Assembly (NCBI GenBank): GCA_019423685.1
Contig: JAHZAY010000002.1
Location: forward strand, 1-64,000
DNA length: 64,000 nucleotides
Direction of reading: 5' to 3'
Source: Clostridiales bacterium
GTDB lineage: Bacteria > Bacillota > Clostridia > Oscillospirales > Ruminococcaceae
Positions within the stretch are counted from its first letter, which is position 1. Every line of letters starts with the position of its first letter. The notes beneath the pieces were generated by a model. The model did not search any database, was not told the DNA's origin, and saw only the letters and a program-made list of their open reading frames with translations. Position numbers and translations under genes: made by a program. Shown here one piece after another: positions 15,901-23,715 of the stretch.

Positions 15901-17168
15901 AAACCATCGGCATTGACGAGAATGGAAATGCCGTATTTACAACCGACATCCCCTGCGGGGCTTCCCTGTATGTGCAGGAAATCGGAACCGACGATCACTA
16001 CATTTTGAGCGACAAAAAATACCCTGTGGTGTTTGAGTATGCCGGACAGGATGTGGCGAAAGTGGAAATTGAAGCGAACGATGGAGAAGCCATTGAAAAT
16101 ACCTTAAAGCGCGGCAAGGTATCCGGCTGGAAGGTCGATCAGGATGGTTTTGAATTAGGCGGCGCTGTTATCGGCCTGTTCCGTTTTGACGAAACGGAGT
16201 TTACCGAAGAAACCGCCCTCATGGTCACCGAGAGCAATGAAATCGGGTACTTTGAGTTTGACAAGGTGCCTGCTGGAAACTTCCTCGTGCGTGAAATCGC
16301 AGCTCCCAAAGCCTTCGTATTGACGGAAGAAATCTTCCCGGTAGAAATTACTGAGGACGGACAGACCATCGAAATCACCATTGAAAACCAGATCATCAAA
16401 GGTACCGCCGAAACCATAAAGGTGGACGCCGATTATCCGGACCACAAGCTGTCCGGGGCTGTTTTTGAAGTTTATGCCGATGTGGACAATAACGGGGAAT
16501 TCAATGCGGATATCGACAAGCTGGCAGGTGAAATGACGGAAACCGAACCGGGTCTTTACCAGATGAAGGATCTTGTGTATGGAAATTACTTCCTGCATGA
16601 GAAGGAAGCACCGGAATTTTTCGAAAAGGATGACGGATATTATCCTTTCTCCATTACGGAGAATGAAGCGATTGTCCGCATCGAAACCGAAGCTGGCGTA
16701 GGCTTCCTGAACAAAGCGCAGACTGGTTCCCTGAAGGTAGTAAAGACCGCCGATGATGATAAGATCGAAGGGCGCACCTTCAAAATCAGCGGTACTGACT
16801 TTATGGGCAATGATTATGAGCAGGAATTCAAAACGGATGAAAACGGTGAAATCCATGTCACTCTCCGTGTGGGAGAATACACCGTATCTGAAGTAGCTGG
16901 CGAAGATTCCGATAAGTATATTCTGCCTGACGATCAGACCGTAGAAATCAAGGCAGGCGAAACAACGACCGTAAAGATGCATAACAAGCTGGTGCCGGAG
17001 GTTCCCTCTGTTCCGCAGACCGGCGATAACCCGTGGATGCCTGCCATCCTTGGCACTCTTGCAGGCTTGGCAGTTTTGTCCGGCGGCGCTCTGCTTTTCC
17101 TGCGCTATACAGGTAAAAAGCGCACATCTGCTGATCAGGCCGATGAGGATCAAGGCACAGAAGAATGA
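12951..17168 (+). CDS. cell-wall-anchored thioester/Cna-B adhesin
   Basis: This 1405-residue surface protein starts with a signal peptide (about 1-29). The N-terminal domain has Cys81 in AYCIQLG and Gln139 in ATQILIW, the pair that forms the internal thioester in thioester adhesins. Cna-B/SpaA-type beta domains then repeat to about residue 1330, often ending KEITAPDG or REIAAPKAF. They are interrupted near 510-600 by a Glu/Pro/Ser/Thr-rich linker. The C-terminus has a sorting signal VPQTGD, a hydrophobic span and a charged tail. It probably binds host or partner-cell surfaces covalently. Its start has AAAGGAG 8 bases upstream. The sortase gene overlaps its stop codon. Confidence 0.92.
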   Translation: MKKYLKRFLSMMMAVLLCFGIVPSNAFAAEYKYDGYISMIDHQGRGYSLSSNLPAPFGGYSSNKFSELRINDLTAFRTAYCIQLGVATHTGVGYDQSDDYAALTSDQKAMINTALTLGYNVETGTKYGGSAVDEYIATQILIWLIAHGQLGTGYENQIVNEITANSPAAKTIFQKLRENVVTYHTVPSFATDNPSAVGAYTHDLKYNEDTGKNETTLVDENNVLKDFSVSYPGVDFSISGNKLHVSTDKKEFGTITAEKELPSSIPGVVTGGTKYWLRDEYQNVVTFDVKGSAEPVKCYFSLEIKAGTLQLVKTSEDGEVSGIPFHISGNGIEKDVVTGSDGTIRVDNLQAGTYIVTERAPDKYVQPESQQVTIYPGQTSSVSFSNILKKFTVELEKVDSETGEAQGDSSLDGALYGMFKGENLLDTYTTANGGKFTTKEYPCGSDYTIREITPSEGYLLDETIYPVGAEPGNFTLENNSIPMTATEDVILGSIAITKHTDKPANPDQEEAVPQVETPNEESNAAENTPVPETPDTELTENSSMEETMDSSSTPESKESTAPSEEQPAESSSVPESQSEPVENVDSTPEVIPLAAGLKADPSASLLKTVSNNEVQIEQPEEGAQFQIYLASAGSYENAKETERDLLTTDSYGFARSKDLPYGLYVVHQTKGAEGQKFVPDFSVFISEHGKTYYFILNNPTFTSLIRFEKKDAESGKIIPLAGTAVKIRNTDTGEWVVQHINYPSPIDIDTFVTDATGTLMLPEPLPFGNYELYEQQSPWGYVLDKEPVPFVVDGSQDVVTVEKYNIPQKGTITVSKEGEVFSHVVESGGMYQPQYEVQGQPGAVYEITALEDVITPDGTVHLKAGELAATLTTGSDGTATSEPLYLSRYQVKEITAPDGMVIDPEPKEVVLSYAGQEVEITSASIGFVNERQKVEISLKKLLEQDETFSLGMNEEWKNITFGLFAAEQLTASDGTSIPADGLMETIGIDENGNAVFTTDIPCGASLYVQEIGTDDHYILSDKKYPVVFEYAGQDVAKVEIEANDGEAIENTLKRGKVSGWKVDQDGFELGGAVIGLFRFDETEFTEETALMVTESNEIGYFEFDKVPAGNFLVREIAAPKAFVLTEEIFPVEITEDGQTIEITIENQIIKGTAETIKVDADYPDHKLSGAVFEVYADVDNNGEFNADIDKLAGEMTETEPGLYQMKDLVYGNYFLHEKEAPEFFEKDDGYYPFSITENEAIVRIETEAGVGFLNKAQTGSLKVVKTADDDKIEGRTFKISGTDFMGNDYEQEFKTDENGEIHVTLRVGEYTVSEVAGEDSDKYILPDDQTVEIKAGETTTVKMHNKLVPEVPSVPQTGDNPWMPAILGTLAGLAVLSGGALLFLRYTGKKRTSADQADEDQGTEE

Positions 17169-17917
17169 AAACCTTTCTAAAAGGATTTTGCATCGGCCTT
17201 TTTTGCCTGAGCTTATTGGGACTTCTCTGGTTTTTGGTAATCCAGCCGGGGCTGACCAATGGAGAAGCACAAATCCTGAAAAAAGAATACGCACAGCCTC
17301 TCCCCGGAGCCGAAAGCTCCGGGGTTTTACCGGCTGGGAAAGAACAGCTCGAACCGGAATCCCTTGTGGACCTTCCCGCTTTGCAGGCTGAATACCCGGA
17401 CATCAAAGGCTGGATTTCCATTCCCGGCACCTGTGTGGATTACCCGGTTTTGCAAAGCAGCGCTGACGATCCCGAATACTATCTGCGACGTACCTACAAG
17501 GGAGAATGGCGTACTGCCGGAAGCATCTTTTTTCAATGGGATTGTTCCGCAGAGAACCAAAATACTGTGGTCTACGGGCACAACATGAATGACGGGACCA
17601 TGTTCGCTGTTCTTCAAAAGATGGCTGATGAAACCTTCCGCAACGAACATTCCAAAATCCTGCTGCAGACCAGTGATGGACTGCGGGAATACCAAATTGC
17701 GGCTGTACTGAAAACCGATATCACAAAGCTCCGGTTTAACCGCACTGAATTTGCGGATCATGCGGATTTCCTGTCTTTTCAGAAAGAGCTCTTCGCACAG
17801 TCATTATACGAATCCCAAACCATCCCCGGCGAGGACTGCCGCCTGCTGACGCTCGTCACCTGTTCCTATGAATGGGAAAACGCCCGCACGGTGGTCATCG
17901 CCGCAGAAGTGAGGTGA
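17165..17917 (+). CDS. class B-type sortase dedicated to the adhesin
   Basis: This 250-residue sortase has an N-terminal membrane anchor (about 8-28). The catalytic triad is visible: His139 in VVYGHNMN, Cys233 in TLVTCSY and Arg241 in ENARTVV. The TLxTC motif and the extra N-terminal helices fit class B. It cleaves between Thr and Gly of the VPQTGD signal and links the adhesin to peptidoglycan. The gene overlaps the adhesin stop by four bases (ATGA), so the two are translationally coupled and their partnership is nearly certain. Confidence 0.92.
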   Translation: MKTFLKGFCIGLFCLSLLGLLWFLVIQPGLTNGEAQILKKEYAQPLPGAESSGVLPAGKEQLEPESLVDLPALQAEYPDIKGWISIPGTCVDYPVLQSSADDPEYYLRRTYKGEWRTAGSIFFQWDCSAENQNTVVYGHNMNDGTMFAVLQKMADETFRNEHSKILLQTSDGLREYQIAAVLKTDITKLRFNRTEFADHADFLSFQKELFAQSLYESQTIPGEDCRLLTLVTCSYEWENARTVVIAAEVR

Positions 17918-17927
17918 GAATCAATCA

Positions 17928-18020
17928 ATGGAACCAAAAGCAATTATTTTGATCTGTTTATGCGCTGTCATTTTGGGCGGCCTTGTGTTCCTGCATATTC
18001 GTAACCGCAGGAAAAAATAG
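17928..18020 (+). CDS. 30-residue single-span membrane peptide
   Basis: A small frame 10 bases after the sortase encodes MEPKAIILICLCAVILGG and continues to a basic end (HIRNRRKK). It is one transmembrane helix with a positive cytoplasmic tail. GAGGTGAG overlaps the sortase stop and gives a ribosome site. It could assist the sortase or adhesin at the membrane. No family is recognised. Confidence 0.55.
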   Translation: MEPKAIILICLCAVILGGLVFLHIRNRRKK

Positions 18021-18034
18021 CGTAAGAACTAATC

Positions 18035-18069
18035 GGACGGGGCGCTGCGGAGCGCTCCGTCCCTATTTT
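18035..18069 (+). terminator. intrinsic terminator
   Basis: A 12-bp stem (18035-18046 with 18051-18062) has a GCGG loop and is followed by TATTTTTA. It closes the adhesin-sortase operon. Confidence 0.88.
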
Positions 18070-18089
18070 TATCATACTGGAGGGATTGA

Positions 18090-18335
18090 TTGAAAAAACT
18101 TGGACTTTTGGATGTGGTAGCCGAACAGCACCGCACCTTTATCTCCAACCTGCGTCTGCTGCCGGAACTCAAATGGGCGGCGCTTGGCGATCTGTACCGC
18201 CTGCCGGACAAAGAAAGATACCCTTTAAAGGAATGGGAAGAAGCGGTGTCTTATCTGTTGGGCTGCGAGGTGCATTTTGAAAACTATGAAGCAATCGGGA
18301 AAAGCCTGAAGCCCTTTTCCCTGCAAGTGAGGTGA
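18090..18335 (+). CDS. small ICE protein of unknown function
   Basis: This 81-residue protein starts at TTG, with GGAGGG 5-6 bases upstream. The sequence is helical and hydrophilic (KKLGLLDVVAEQHRTFISNL, then LKEWEEAVSYLLGC) without a known motif. It opens the accessory gene block that runs to the mobilisation genes and is followed after 9 bases by the DUF3846 gene. I do not recognise a function. Confidence 0.6.
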   Translation: MKKLGLLDVVAEQHRTFISNLRLLPELKWAALGDLYRLPDKERYPLKEWEEAVSYLLGCEVHFENYEAIGKSLKPFSLQVR

Positions 18336-18344
18336 TCTGCCAGA

Positions 18345-18743
18345 ATGCGAGTATTGCTTGTAGAACCGGGCAAAGCAGCCCGGCCTGTTGAGATGAAAAA
18401 CGACCTTCATGAAATGCAGCAAATGGTAGGCGGCCCCATTCAGGCACTTTATCCGTGGGAAGAACCGGTTGCTGTTGTCTGCAATGACGAAGGAAAGATC
18501 ATGGGGCTGCCGCTAAACCGTGTGCTTGAGAACTATGACATAATTGCGGGAGCTTTTTTTGTCTGTGGTATTCAGGGGGAAAACTTCTCCAGCCTGACTG
18601 AAAAACAAATGCAAAAGTATCAGCAGATGTTTTTAAGCCCTGAGAAATTCATTCAAACACCGGAAGGGCTTTTGTGTATCCGAATAAACCCGGTGGTAAG
18701 CCCAAAACCCAAAACCAGAAAGCCCCCGAATCATGAACGATAA
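18345..18743 (+). CDS. DUF3846-family protein
   Basis: This 132-residue protein has the DUF3846 pattern: RVLLVEPGKAARPVEM, then VGGPIQALYPWEEPVAVVCNDEGK, then GLPLNR and IAGAFFVCG. Members occur on ICEs and phages of Firmicutes, and their biochemical role is unknown. The C-terminus is a basic, Pro-rich tail ending in NHER, like several other proteins on this ICE. It lies 11 bases before the MetK gene. Confidence 0.75.
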   Translation: MRVLLVEPGKAARPVEMKNDLHEMQQMVGGPIQALYPWEEPVAVVCNDEGKIMGLPLNRVLENYDIIAGAFFVCGIQGENFSSLTEKQMQKYQQMFLSPEKFIQTPEGLLCIRINPVVSPKPKTRKPPNHER

Positions 18744-18754
18744 AGGAGAATGCC

Positions 18755-19918
18755 ATGAATCAATTTTATACTGCCGAATCTGTTACGGAAGGGCATCCGG
18801 ATAAGCTGTGCGACCTTATTGCCGACAGTGTGCTGGATGAATGCCTTTCCCATGACGCCCTCTCCCGTGTAGCCTGCGAAGTGATGGCTACCAGAGGGCA
18901 GATCATTGTCGCCGGGGAGATCACCAGCCTGTATGAACCATCTATCCCTTCGATTGTCCGTTCGGTTCTCAGAAAAGCAGGCTACAATCCGTCCCGTTTT
19001 GCCATCCAATGCCTCATCCATAAGCAAAGCCCGGATATCGCCGCAGGTGTGGACTGTTCGTTAGAGCAGCGAAGAAATGTGGATGGGAGCAGTCCCTCTC
19101 TGCAGCTCGGCGCTGGCGATCAGGGAATCATGGTGGGATATGCCTGTTCGGAAACCCCGCAAATGCTTCCTCTGCCGGTTGTGCTGGCTCACCGTCTGAC
19201 CAGCGCTCTCACCATCGCCCGGAAATCCGGGGTAATTCAAGGACTAAGGCCGGACGGGAAAGCACAGGTCACCGTGGAATATGATGAGGATGGAAAACCA
19301 TTCCGGCTGGATACCGTTGTGCTGTCTGCCCAGCACAGCCCTGAAATCCCCGCCGATGAACTCTGCTTCGAACTGACGGATAAAGTGATTGCCCCTGCTT
19401 TGCAGGTCCTGCCACCGGATGAGGATACAAAAATTTTAATCAATCCAGCCGGAAGGTTTGTGCTGGGCGGCCCGGAAGCAGATACCGGTCTCACCGGACG
19501 AAAACTCATGGTGGACAGCTTCGGAGTGTTCGCGCCTCACGGCGGCGGTGCTTTTTCCGGTAAGGACGCCACCAAAGTGGATCGCTCCGGCGCATACATG
19601 GCCCGATATATAGCTAAAAACCTTGTGGCGGCGGGTTTGTGCGAACGGTGTCAGGTTACACTGGCTTATGCTATTGGGGCAGCCCAACCGGTGATGGTGG
19701 AAGTAGATACCTTTCAAACCGGAACGGTCTGCGCCGATGACTGTCTGGCAGATGCGGTAAAACTGGTGTTTGGGTTAACGCCTTCCGAGATTATCGCAAA
19801 GCTGGATCTGTTATCACCGAGATATACTGGGACCGCCGCCTATGGACATTTCGGCAGGCCGGAGTTCCCGTGGGAACGCACCGATCAGGCGAAAATCCTG
19901 CGGGCGGCTGTCATTTAA
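18755..19918 (+). CDS. metK: S-adenosylmethionine synthetase carried on the ICE
   Basis: This 387-residue enzyme makes SAM from methionine and ATP. Visible motifs include ESVTEGHPDKLCD (active-site His), the GAGDQGIMVGYA ATP loop (about 118-130), and GGGAFSGKDATKVDRSGAY (about 265-285). The length matches housekeeping MetK. It lies on a mobile element that also carries two DNA methylases (10250-11398 and 22323-23135), so it probably secures their methyl donor after entry into a new host. AAAGGAG precedes a normal ATG by 6 bases. It is divergent enough in detail that kinetics may differ from the chromosomal copy. Confidence 0.92.
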   Translation: MNQFYTAESVTEGHPDKLCDLIADSVLDECLSHDALSRVACEVMATRGQIIVAGEITSLYEPSIPSIVRSVLRKAGYNPSRFAIQCLIHKQSPDIAAGVDCSLEQRRNVDGSSPSLQLGAGDQGIMVGYACSETPQMLPLPVVLAHRLTSALTIARKSGVIQGLRPDGKAQVTVEYDEDGKPFRLDTVVLSAQHSPEIPADELCFELTDKVIAPALQVLPPDEDTKILINPAGRFVLGGPEADTGLTGRKLMVDSFGVFAPHGGGAFSGKDATKVDRSGAYMARYIAKNLVAAGLCERCQVTLAYAIGAAQPVMVEVDTFQTGTVCADDCLADAVKLVFGLTPSEIIAKLDLLSPRYTGTAAYGHFGRPEFPWERTDQAKILRAAVI

Positions 19919-19937
19919 GTAAGAAAGGAGAATTCCC

Positions 19938-20903
19938 ATGCCCGGAGTCACCGAAGAACAAATCACCGCTGCCAAACAGATGAGCGCCATTGAGTTTTTG
20001 CGGCGTTACCGTCCCGGACAACTGGTGAAAGCCGAAAGCCGGGGTGAGTTCCAGCTGAAAGAACATGACAGCTTTAAAATCAACGAAACCACAAGCCTTT
20101 GGCATTGGAAAAGCCGGGATGTCGGCGGCAAAAGCGCCCTTGACTATCTTATTAAGGTTGAGGGGCTGAAATTTGTAGAAGCGGTGCAGACCTTATGCGA
20201 GGAAAACCCCAGCTATGTTCCGCCTGTTTCCCAGCCGGAACAGCCGAAGGAATTCCTTTTGCCGCCGGCAGCGGAAAATAACCGCAGGGTGTTTGCCTAT
20301 CTTTTGAAGCGTGGTATCGACCGCAAGGTCATCGAAGCCTGCATCCGGGCAGGAATCCTCTACGAAAGCGCCGACTACCACAACGCTGTGTTTGTTGGGA
20401 AGGACGAAACCGGTACTGCCCGGTATGCTTTTCTGCGTGGTACCTATACACGGGGAAACCCATTCAAGGCAGAGGTGTCCGGCAGCGATAAGCGGTTTTG
20501 TTTTTGTCTCCCGCCGAAAAGGGAAAGCAAAAAACTCGCCATATATGAAGCCGCAATAGAGCCACTCGCACATTTAACGCTGGAAGGGACAACAGATAAA
20601 TGGCGGCTGTCCCTTGGCGGGATTTATGCGCCCGAAGAAGGAACACAGACAAGCCGGGATATGAAAAACCCCATTGCGCTGGACGCTTTTCTCGCCCGTC
20701 ACCCGGAGATTGAAGAAATCGAAATCTGTACCAATAACGATTTTGCGGGAAGGTGGGCAGCCGATCATATTGAGAAAGCCTATCAGGGCAAGTACCGCAT
20801 GGTCAGGAATCTTCCGGAAAAAGAAGGCTGCGATTATGCCGACCTGACAAAAGAAAGATACGAAAAACAGGCTGTCCGACAAAAGTCAGCCTGTTCCCGT
20901 TAA
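19938..20903 (+). CDS. DUF3991/Toprim primase-like protein
   Basis: This 321-residue protein has an N-terminal zinc-ribbon/CHC2-like region with its cysteines lost (MSAIEFLRRYRPGQL, WHWKSRDVGGKSALDYLIKVEG). DUF3991 (about 100-170) and a Toprim domain follow. In the Toprim part the usual acidic residues appear as AIYEAAIEPLA and EIEICTNNDFAGR. Such proteins accompany relaxases on conjugative elements and are thought to prime or process the transferred strand. The gene has AAAGGAG 7 bases before its ATG and runs 14 bases short of the next gene. Confidence 0.8.
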   Translation: MPGVTEEQITAAKQMSAIEFLRRYRPGQLVKAESRGEFQLKEHDSFKINETTSLWHWKSRDVGGKSALDYLIKVEGLKFVEAVQTLCEENPSYVPPVSQPEQPKEFLLPPAAENNRRVFAYLLKRGIDRKVIEACIRAGILYESADYHNAVFVGKDETGTARYAFLRGTYTRGNPFKAEVSGSDKRFCFCLPPKRESKKLAIYEAAIEPLAHLTLEGTTDKWRLSLGGIYAPEEGTQTSRDMKNPIALDAFLARHPEIEEIEICTNNDFAGRWAADHIEKAYQGKYRMVRNLPEKEGCDYADLTKERYEKQAVRQKSACSR

Positions 20904-20917
20904 AAGGAGGTTTTGCA

Positions 20918-21667
20918 ATAGCGGATAAAGAAATTACACTCAAACTTTACTCTCCATTGACAGGAGATTTCCACGAAAATGAAATAGACGAGTATGGCTG
21001 GAACAATGGAGTATCCGATTATCCCACGCTGTTTGATGGTACGGATATGGTCTGCTATGAGGAAAGCATCCGCCCTGCTGTAGAACAGTATACCGGAAAC
21101 CTCATGTCTTACTTTTATAAACAACGCAATCCCGGAATTAAAGAAAAGGTAATCAGCGCGATTCCTTCGATAGAAATTCGGAACGGCGAATTGATGGGCT
21201 GTACAACTGTCGTGCTGAAAGAACCGTTGGCTGACGAAGAAATGGAAGATTTGCAGGATTATCTGCATGGACAGTTTTCCGATGGCTGGGGCGAAGGCTT
21301 TGAGCAGCAGGAAATCCAGACTGACGATGGTGTGCTGTATGTTCATTTTGGAGAAGCAGAACCATTTTATTTTGAAGTAGAACAGATGCAGCCTGCAGAA
21401 CCCATGAAAGAGCAGTTACCCCCTCATCGGCCAAAAATGAAATTGGTGGGACAGGACGGAAACATCTTTTCCATCCTCGGCAGGGCTTCCCGGCTGCTGA
21501 AGGAAAACGGACAGCCGGATCAGGCAAAAGAGATGTGTGACCGTGTCTACCAGTCCGGGAATTATTATAAAGCGCTTAATATCATTAGCGAATATGTGGA
21601 AACGGAATTATCGGAGAAAACTCATACGAAGTCGAAAAACGAAAAGGAACGGGGTGACGCCAGATGA
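20918..21667 (+). CDS. conserved ICE protein of unknown function, apparent ATA start
   Basis: AAGGAGG (20904-20910) is followed after 7 bases by ATA GCG GAT AAA. The coherent N-terminus ADKEITLKLYSPLTGDF begins there. The first ATG/GTG/TTG in frame is a TTG at 20957, after the conserved opening. The product is about 249 residues. Its middle is acidic and aromatic-rich (FSDGWGEGFEQQEIQ). The C-terminal 60 residues (NIFSILGRASRLLKENGQ, then YKALNIISEYVETE) form a helical unit often seen in ICE proteins. It overlaps the next gene by four bases. The function is not known. Confidence 0.65.
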   Translation: MADKEITLKLYSPLTGDFHENEIDEYGWNNGVSDYPTLFDGTDMVCYEESIRPAVEQYTGNLMSYFYKQRNPGIKEKVISAIPSIEIRNGELMGCTTVVLKEPLADEEMEDLQDYLHGQFSDGWGEGFEQQEIQTDDGVLYVHFGEAEPFYFEVEQMQPAEPMKEQLPPHRPKMKLVGQDGNIFSILGRASRLLKENGQPDQAKEMCDRVYQSGNYYKALNIISEYVETELSEKTHTKSKNEKERGDAR

Positions 21668-22293
21668 ATCAAAAATACGAGATTACCGATATTGTTCACC
21701 CGCAGTACCCATGGCTGCACCGTATTCGGGCCTTGCGGGATGTTCGTGAGGATGTCCATGCGGGAGATCTTGGCGGTTTCGTCCAGTCTGAGGAAAATCT
21801 CAGTCAGGAAGGACAGTGCTGGGTTGCGAACAATGCTGTCGCCGCCGAGGAATCCTATATATCCGGTGACGCCATCATGTGGGATTACTCCTGCGCTCGT
21901 GGTTGTGCAGTCATTTCCGGAAAAAGCCGAATCGGTGGAGAAGCCATCATAGAAGATCATGCTATCGTAACCTCTGGTTATGTCCATGGAAACGTCCATA
22001 TATCTGGAAATGCCAAAATCTTTGCGAATGCTGTTACCGGCGGAACCCCTGTAATCATGGAAAAAGCTTCTGTTTACGGGGAGCTTGGCGGCGAGATAGA
22101 GGTCCATGAACACGCAGTCATTTTGCCCGGAGTCGTAATTGATAACCCCACCATTGATGTGCTCCACATCCGACCAGATGAAATTGTGGTGGAACGAAAA
22201 TTCAAACGTGAGTCACCGGTTATTACTCCTCCTCCCGAATACCAACCGCACCCTCGTGCCTCTAAAAAGCGCAGCCGAGGGGAAGAACGATAA
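21664..22293 (+). CDS. left-handed beta-helix (hexapeptide-repeat-like) protein
   Basis: This 209-residue protein has repeated short beta turns from residue 40 to 170 (GDLGGFVQSEENLSQEG, AISGDAI-type and ISGNAKIF repeats). They resemble the hexapeptide beta-helix of transferases and polymer-binding proteins. No acetyl-CoA-binding extension is obvious. The start overlaps the preceding gene by ATGA. The C-terminus is basic (HPRASKKRSRGEER). Similar proteins occur on Firmicute ICEs and phages, where they are annotated as polymer-forming or hypothetical. A structural or envelope role is a guess. Confidence 0.65.
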   Translation: MNQKYEITDIVHPQYPWLHRIRALRDVREDVHAGDLGGFVQSEENLSQEGQCWVANNAVAAEESYISGDAIMWDYSCARGCAVISGKSRIGGEAIIEDHAIVTSGYVHGNVHISGNAKIFANAVTGGTPVIMEKASVYGELGGEIEVHEHAVILPGVVIDNPTIDVLHIRPDEIVVERKFKRESPVITPPPEYQPHPRASKKRSRGEER

Positions 22294-22322
22294 AAAACAC
22301 TGTAATTTTTTTAGAAAGGAAG

Positions 22323-23135
22323 ATGCCTCTGAACGAAACGAAAGAACTGGCTCAAATTGTTGACGAAACCATTCTGCCCATGGAACACAGCGGCGGGGAT
22401 GGCTGGACGATTCTGCATGGGGATACTCTGCAGGTAATCCGAGCATTCAAGCCGCAGGTGTTCGACGCCATTATTACCGATCCGCCCTACGCTTCGGGCG
22501 GATGGAAGCCAGCCGAGAAAAACCGCACCACCAATCAAAAGTACAGCAGCATGGACAAAGAAAATGCCCTGCCCGATTTTGACGGAGATCAAAAGGATCA
22601 GCGAAGCTGGACCAGATGGATGGCTGAATGGCTTTCTGACGCCAGAAAAGCCTGCAAACCGGGTGCGCCGGTTTGTCTGTTCATTGACTGGCGGCAGTAT
22701 CCTTCTATTACCGACGCTCTGCAGTGGGCTGGATGGATCTGGCGTGGCTGTGCGGTATGGGATAAGATGACCAGCCGCCCCCAGAAAGGACGTTTCCGCC
22801 AGCAAAGTGAATACATCGTATGGGGTTCCAACGGACCTATGCCGGTGAATAGACCGGTTGGCTGTTTGCCCGGTGTGTTCCGTTACGCCAATCCTCAAAA
22901 CAGAATTCATGTGACGGAAAAGCCCTTGCAGCTCATGCGTGACCTTGTGAAAATCTGTGTACCGGGCGGGAGAATCCTCGATCCCTTCTGCGGAGCCGGA
23001 ACTACCGTTCTCGCTTCCCGGCTGGAAGGATATGAAGCCGTAGGGATTGAAGTCACCGACGCCTATTATAAGCTGGGTTCCGACCGTGTGCGCTTTGCAT
23101 TGGAAGCCCATTCGGAAGAAGAAACCTCCGAATAA
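22323..23135 (+). CDS. site-specific DNA methyltransferase (N4/N6 type)
   Basis: This 270-residue methylase has the catalytic motif IV ITDPPYASGG (about residue 57) before the SAM motif I region FCGAGTTVLASRLEGYEAVGIE (about 220-245). That order is typical of beta-class N6-adenine or N4-cytosine enzymes. It may protect ICE DNA or alter host methylation. No nuclease partner is adjacent. Start choice: ATG 22323 abuts the AAAGGAAG ribosome site, while CTG 22329 sits at normal spacing and gives MNETKELAQ. The CTG may therefore be the true start. Twin hairpins follow the gene. Confidence 0.88.
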   Translation: MPLNETKELAQIVDETILPMEHSGGDGWTILHGDTLQVIRAFKPQVFDAIITDPPYASGGWKPAEKNRTTNQKYSSMDKENALPDFDGDQKDQRSWTRWMAEWLSDARKACKPGAPVCLFIDWRQYPSITDALQWAGWIWRGCAVWDKMTSRPQKGRFRQQSEYIVWGSNGPMPVNRPVGCLPGVFRYANPQNRIHVTEKPLQLMRDLVKICVPGGRILDPFCGAGTTVLASRLEGYEAVGIEVTDAYYKLGSDRVRFALEAHSEEETSE

Positions 23136-23142
23136 TCTCCAA

Positions 23143-23218
23143 GGCTATCCCCGTGGATAGCCATAAACAGACAGTCATACAAGCAGGCTATCCATGTGGA
23201 TAGCCTGCCCCTTTATTC
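23143..23218 (+). repeat. twin hairpins after the methylase gene
   Basis: GGCTATCC-CCGT-GGATAGCC (23143-23162) and GCAGGCTATCC-ATGT-GGATAGCCTGC (23193-23218) share the same stem core with different 4-base loops. The T-tract is poor, so they may be regulatory or processing hairpins and not simple terminators. Confidence 0.75.
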
Positions 23219-23244
23219 AATATATGAAAAGAAAGGAAATCACT

Positions 23245-23583
23245 ATGGAAAAAGCATTTGCCTATGTGTGCGCCGCACCCGATGCCGCGCCCCGCCTGTT
23301 AAAACGCTACTGCCGCAAGATTTATGAACTGGGATATGTCCCGATCTGCCCGAAACTTTCGGACAGCCAGTACCTGCAGATGGAAAATGCCGATGAAAAA
23401 CGGGAATTTCAAAACATTTCCCGTCAAAAGCTGTGCCGATGCCGAATGCTGGTGGTATGCGGCAATGAGATCAGCAACTCTATGTCCGCTGAAATCGGTA
23501 CAGCCGAAAAGCGAAATATTATCTGTACGACGCTGGAAGGTCTGGCAAAAATCAAGGAATCAGATGAACATGACGGGCTCTGA
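23245..23583 (+). CDS. DUF4406/DUF7768-like nucleoside-deoxyribosyltransferase-fold protein
   Basis: This 112-residue protein has a Rossmann-like pattern: FAYVCAAPDAAPRLLKRYCRK (opening strand and loop), then LGYVPICPKLSD, then MLVVCGNEISNSMSAEIGTA. It resembles DUF4406-type proteins related to nucleoside 2-deoxyribosyltransferases. Members are frequent on phages and ICEs, and no reaction has been fixed. It has AAAGGAAA before a clear ATG. A 130-base spacer containing strong palindromes follows. Confidence 0.65.
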   Translation: MEKAFAYVCAAPDAAPRLLKRYCRKIYELGYVPICPKLSDSQYLQMENADEKREFQNISRQKLCRCRMLVVCGNEISNSMSAEIGTAEKRNIICTTLEGLAKIKESDEHDGL

Positions 23584-23596
23584 TTCCAGCGTGGTA

Positions 23597-23670
23597 TTTT
23601 CCCAGCCGGTGACTGGTTTTGCAAGCATAGCGTTTGGATATCCAAACGCATTTTGGGGAGAACCCCAAAC
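23597..23670 (+). other. palindromic intergenic segment, second oriT candidate
   Basis: GCGTTTGGATATCCAAACGC (23630-23649) is a perfect 20-bp palindrome. After two bases comes TTTGGGG-AGAA-CCCCAAA (23652-23669) and then a C-rich run. The segment TTTTGCAAGCATAG precedes them. Such paired hairpins near mobC and the relaxase resemble mobilisation origins of Firmicute elements. They could alternatively be regulatory. There is no T-tract for termination. Confidence 0.4.
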
Positions 23671-23715
23671 CCCCGGCATCCAGCCGCCCATCGAATATAG
23701 AAAGAGGTGAGAAAA

